In this document: piece by piece, positions 31,402-34,092 of the stretch | Numbering within the stretch: position 1 is the stretch's first letter | How the letters are laid out: each line of letters starts with the position of its first letter | Assembly: GCA_014444615.1 (NCBI GenBank) | Contig: PVXE01000046.1 | Span: forward strand, 1-34,092 | Reading direction: 5' to 3' | DNA: 34,092 nucleotides | Origin: Tagaea sp. CACIAM 22H2 | GTDB lineage: Bacteria > Pseudomonadota > Alphaproteobacteria > CACIAM-22H2 | Notes under the pieces: model-generated | Told to the model about the DNA's origin: nothing | What the model saw: the letters and a program-made list of their open reading frames with translations, nothing else | Database searches by the model: none | Made by a program: the position numbers and the translations under genes

Positions 31402-32159
31402 AGCTTTCCAACGCCATCGGGCTTCTGCCTTTCGCGGCGGCGCTGACCGCCTGGGCGATTTTGCCGCTTTACGTCGACTATCCTTCGTACATGCTGCCAC
31501 CGCTGCCCGACGTGTGGACGCATCTTCTGGAAGCGCTGGCCGACGGCACGCTGGCCGGGCATGTGGCGAACTCGCTGGGCCGGTTGGCGCTGGGCTTTGC
31601 GGTTGGAACGGGCATCGCGATTCCGCTAGGCATCGCCATCGCGCTCAACCGCCATGTCGCCGACACGCTGAAGCCGCTGCTGACCTTCCTGCAGTCGATC
31701 GCGGGCATCGCCTGGGTGCCGCTCGCCATCATTTGGTTCGGCATCGGAATCGGCTCGGTTGTGTTCGTCATCGCCAACACGATCTTCTTCGCCACACTCT
31801 ACAACACCGTGATCGGCGTGCAGGCGATCCCGCAGGCGCTGCACCGCGCGGTACGTTCGCTCGGCGGCAAGGGCTTGAGTCTGGCGAGCGTGCTGATTCT
31901 GCCGGGGGCGCTCGTCCAGTTGATTGTCGGTTTCCGAACGGCGATGGCCTATGGCTGGCGCGCCCTCGTCGCCGCCGAGATGATCGCGGGCACCAATGGC
32001 CTTGGCTACATGACGATCGAAGCCGTGCAATGGTATCGCACCGAAACCGTGTTGCTCGGCATGATCGCCATCGGGCTCATCTGGCTCGTCATGGACCGGC
32101 TGATTTTCGAACCGATCGAGCGCGTGACCGTGCGCCGCTGGGGCATCGTGCAGCGATGA
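31398..32159 (+). CDS. ABC importer permease, SsuC/TauC-like (second of two)
   Basis: This 253-residue permease has about six transmembrane helices and the contact loop VRSLGGKGLSLASVLILPGAL. It shares the C-terminal pattern DRLIFEPIERVTVRRWG with the preceding permease, but elsewhere the two are well diverged. The ATG overlaps the preceding stop by four bases, and its own stop overlaps the start of the aldo-keto reductase gene. Two adjacent permeases recall the sulfate-ester importers (AtsRBC type) linked to arylsulfatase in pseudomonads, where as I recall one long permease carries two such domains. Confidence 0.92.
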   Translation: MKLSNAIGLLPFAAALTAWAILPLYVDYPSYMLPPLPDVWTHLLEALADGTLAGHVANSLGRLALGFAVGTGIAIPLGIAIALNRHVADTLKPLLTFLQSIAGIAWVPLAIIWFGIGIGSVVFVIANTIFFATLYNTVIGVQAIPQALHRAVRSLGGKGLSLASVLILPGALVQLIVGFRTAMAYGWRALVAAEMIAGTNGLGYMTIEAVQWYRTETVLLGMIAIGLIWLVMDRLIFEPIERVTVRRWGIVQR

Positions 32160-33091
32160 AGCTTCCGTCCAATCGTTTGGGGCTCGGCGGGGCGGCTTTG
32201 GGCGTGTTGTTCGACCCCATCGGCGAGGACGCGGCGCGCGCCGTCATGGCCGCCGCGTGGAATGCCGGCATTCGCGCCTTCGATACCTCGCCGCTTTACG
32301 GCGGTGGCTTGTCGGAGGAGCGTTTCGGCGCCGGGCTGAAGGGCCGCGAACGCGGCGATTATTTCTTGTCGACCAAGACTGGCGTGACGCGGCCCTACGG
32401 CCAAGCGGCGGCACCGCCGGGCGGTGCGCGCCGCGCCGCCGATGTCTGGGACTATTCCCTCGACGGCACGCGCGCCTCGGTCGCGCGCAGCTTGGAAAGG
32501 CTCGGTACCGATCGCCTCGACCTCGTCCATCTGCACGATGTCGAAGGCCGCACCGATGCGGCAATGGCCGCCTATCCCGCCCTCGAAGCTTTGCGCGAAA
32601 AAGGCATCGTCGGCGCCATCGGCATCGGCGCCAACCGGATCGACGCGCCGCTCAATTTGATGGCGCGCGCGAAATTCGACGCGGTGCTGGTCGCCGGGCG
32701 CTACAGCCTGCTCGATCAAACGATGCTGGATCTTGTCCCCATCGCGCGCGCGGCGGGCACAAGGCTAATCGTCGGCGGCGTATTCAATTCCGGCATCCTG
32801 GCGACCGGCGCCGTACCGGGCGCCATGTTCCATTACGACCCGGCCCCCGAACCCGTGCTGGCGCGTACGCGCACCATCGAAACGCTATGCCGCAAGCACG
32901 AAGTACCTTTGCGCGCCGCCGCGCTGCAATTCCCGCTGGCCCATCCGGACGTCGCGATGCTGCTGCTGGGCCCGCGCCATGTCGACGAACTCGCCGATAA
33001 TCTCGCTTTGCTCGCGCATCCCATTCCGGCCGCATTCTGGCGAACGCTGCAGGCGGACGGCTTGATCGACAAGGGATGTCCGCTGCCGTGA
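32156..33091 (+). CDS. Aldo-keto reductase, L-fucose/D-threo-aldose dehydrogenase-like (paralogue)
   Basis: This 311-residue enzyme has the AKR tetrad Asp43, Tyr48, Lys74 and His127 (DTSPLYG, STKTG, HLHDV). It shares subfamily blocks such as GGGLSEERFG, NSGILATGAV, ALQFPLAHP and ADGLIDKG with the protein encoded at 11549-12565, though they are far from identical. It probably oxidises an aldose at C1 to a lactone with NAD(P). It lies between the importer permease and a lactonase-type amidohydrolase gene, overlapping the permease by four bases, so the operon order is import, oxidation, lactone opening. Confidence 0.87.
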   Translation: MKLPSNRLGLGGAALGVLFDPIGEDAARAVMAAAWNAGIRAFDTSPLYGGGLSEERFGAGLKGRERGDYFLSTKTGVTRPYGQAAAPPGGARRAADVWDYSLDGTRASVARSLERLGTDRLDLVHLHDVEGRTDAAMAAYPALEALREKGIVGAIGIGANRIDAPLNLMARAKFDAVLVAGRYSLLDQTMLDLVPIARAAGTRLIVGGVFNSGILATGAVPGAMFHYDPAPEPVLARTRTIETLCRKHEVPLRAAALQFPLAHPDVAMLLLGPRHVDELADNLALLAHPIPAAFWRTLQADGLIDKGCPLP

Positions 33092-33915
33092 TCGACGCCC
33101 ATATCCATTTCTGGGACCCGGCGCGGCGCGACGACATTTTGATCGTGCGACGCGAGCCGTCGCTGAACATTCGCGCGATGCCGGAGGAACTGGCACCGCT
33201 GTTGGCGGATGCGGGCGTCGACGCCGCCGTCGCGATCCAATCCGCTCCGAACGGTGACGAGACCGAACATCTGATCAAGACGAGTGCGCGGATGGCCGCG
33301 ATCAAGGGCGTTGTCGGCTGGATCGATCTGACCGCACCGGATGCGAGTACGCAGCTTGCGGCCCTCGCCAAGCGCCCGAAGATCAAAGGCGTGCGCGCGA
33401 TGCTCAACCGCGTAGATGGCATCGATTGGCTGACGCGCTCGCCCGCGCAAGCCGGCGTCGCGGCAGTTCACAAAGCAGGCTTGTCACTCGATTTGATCAC
33501 CCGCACCGAACATATCCCGGCCGTGGCGAAGACCGCCGCAGCCTTTCCCGATCTCAATATCATCGTCGATCACGGTGCAAGCCCGCCGAGCGGCAAGCCC
33601 GGCTTCGCGGAGTGGCGCGCCGGGATCGAAACGCTCGGCGCGCATAAGCGCGTGTTCACGAAATTCTCGGGCTTCGCCGAGGAAGCCGTCCCGGATTGGA
33701 GCGCCAAGACACTCGAACCCGCTTTGCGCCATTTGCTGAAATGGTTCGGACCGGACCGGCTGATGTGGGCAAGCAACTGGCCGGTGATCGATCTGCGCGG
33801 CGGTTATGCGCGCTGGGTCGCGGAGAGCCGCAAGCTGCTCGACGAAGCGGGCTTGAGCGCCGCCGGCCGCCGCGCGATCGAGGAAACGACCGCGCGGACG
33901 GCCTATCGGCTTTAG
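33088..33915 (+). CDS. Amidohydrolase family 2 protein, lactonase-like (paralogue)
   Basis: This protein of about 275 residues starts with the metal motif IDAHIHFWDP and has IIVDHGASP with a metal-site His and the C-terminal loop MWASNWPVIDL, the COG3618 pattern shared by L-fuconolactonase-like enzymes. I chose GTG 33088 because it gives a GTGA overlap with the preceding gene and the usual family N-terminus. ATG 33076 would add four residues and is also possible. It is the last gene of the GntR-led operon and probably opens the lactone made by the aldo-keto reductase. It is a distant paralogue of the protein encoded at 19716-20630. Confidence 0.85.
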   Translation: MIDAHIHFWDPARRDDILIVRREPSLNIRAMPEELAPLLADAGVDAAVAIQSAPNGDETEHLIKTSARMAAIKGVVGWIDLTAPDASTQLAALAKRPKIKGVRAMLNRVDGIDWLTRSPAQAGVAAVHKAGLSLDLITRTEHIPAVAKTAAAFPDLNIIVDHGASPPSGKPGFAEWRAGIETLGAHKRVFTKFSGFAEEAVPDWSAKTLEPALRHLLKWFGPDRLMWASNWPVIDLRGGYARWVAESRKLLDEAGLSAAGRRAIEETTARTAYRL

Positions 33916-34025
33916 GTGCGGTCCTTCCAGCGATCGAGTTCCCACGCGGGCTTGCCGCGCAGATCGGTTGCGTCCGGCGCTTCGAACGCCGTCGCCACGC
34001 CGCGTTTATTGCGATGAGGGAAAGT
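33912..34025 (-). pseudogene. Probable 3' remnant of a minus-strand gene
   Basis: Reading the minus strand, an open frame ends with TAA at 33912-33914 and encodes a peptide ending WELDRWKDRT, preceded by GVATAFEAPDATDLRG. Codon choice (GCG, GAC, CTG, CGC, AAG) is exactly that of real genes in this window up to about position 34005. The frame then runs into AT-rich sequence and a stop at 34026-34028 with no start codon in a sensible place. It looks like the C-terminal end of a gene whose upstream part has been lost. I do not recognise the protein. Its stop overlaps the stop of the amidohydrolase gene. Confidence 0.4.
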
Positions 34026-34044
34026 TCATTTTTGATCAAATTAT

Positions 34045-34073
34045 TTGACTTCGCAGCAATCTGACCATATATT
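34045..34073 (+). promoter_or_regulatory. Sigma-70-like promoter facing out of the window
   Basis: TTGACT at 34045-34050 and TATATT at 34068-34073 are separated by 17 bases, close to the sigma-70 consensus. The surrounding 34018-34092 is strongly AT-rich (about 31% GC by my count). A 10-base palindrome TTTGATCAAA lies just upstream at 34031-34040, and AGGGA at the very end may be a ribosome site for a gene beyond the window. These features suggest a regulated promoter for a downstream operon. Confidence 0.5.
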
Positions 34074-34092
34074 TTGCGAAATAATCTAGGGA

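Noticed and set aside
1..34092. tRNA or rRNA genes, CRISPR arrays, insertion sequences, phage genes
   Set aside because: No cloverleaf-like gene, regular repeat-spacer pattern, transposase or phage-type protein was seen.

Overview
The window is a compact, visibly GC-rich stretch of bacterial DNA. It has 28 protein-coding genes, almost no non-coding space, many 4-base ATGA or GTGA gene overlaps, and no RNA genes, insertion sequences or CRISPR arrays that I can see. The codon bias, the tripartite tricarboxylate (TTT) importer, the LacI/GntR/LysR regulators and the many sugar-acid enzymes suggest an alphaproteobacterium, perhaps of the Rhodospirillales or Rhizobiales. That placement is inference. 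No marker gene is present.

Layout. (1) 1-2669, plus strand: the 3' part of a DUF3604 (PHP-like) gene overlapping a Gfo/Idh/MocA oxidoreductase. (2) 2674-3576, minus strand: a LysR regulator, divergent from a plus-strand operon at 3698-8418 that holds a formylglycine sulfatase and a CUT1-type sugar ABC importer (binding protein and two permeases). (3) 8422-14995, minus strand, seven genes: an altronate-dehydratase/sulfolyase-like large subunit, a beta-hydroxyacid dehydrogenase with a sulfolactaldehyde-reductase-like motif, the matching small SAF subunit, an aldo-keto reductase, and a second CUT1 importer. (4) 15058-23647, plus strand: a LacI regulator divergent from block 3, then SDR, SMP-30 lactonase, SDR, RhmD-like enolase-superfamily dehydratase, amidohydrolase (lactonase family) and a complete TctC-TctB-TctA importer. 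(5) 23644-26184, minus strand: a second enolase-superfamily enzyme and an unrecognised TIM-barrel-like protein. (6) 26233-33915, plus strand, nine genes: a GntR/FCD regulator, a second sulfatase, a taurine/sulfonate-type ABC importer with two different permeases and a small membrane protein inside it, a second aldo-keto reductase and a second lactonase-like amidohydrolase. The window ends in a minus-strand gene remnant and an AT-rich promoter-like segment.

How the genes may work together (inference). Neither sulfatase has a signal peptide, and each sits in an operon with an ABC importer, so sulfate esters are probably imported intact and desulfated in the cytoplasm. The other enzymes follow the non-phosphorylating aldose oxidation logic: dehydrogenase (AKR or SDR), lactonase (SMP-30 or amidohydrolase), acid-sugar dehydratase (enolase superfamily), then further oxidation or cleavage. 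The AKR and amidohydrolase types resemble those of the oxidative L-fucose pathway, and one dehydratase resembles L-rhamnonate dehydratase, so a sulfated 6-deoxysugar is a reasonable candidate substrate. The YihU-like dehydrogenase flanked by SuyA/SuyB-like subunits adds a possible sulfonate branch. No aldolase or diketo-acid hydrolase is present, so the last carbon-carbon cleavage must be encoded elsewhere or be done by an unusual enzyme.
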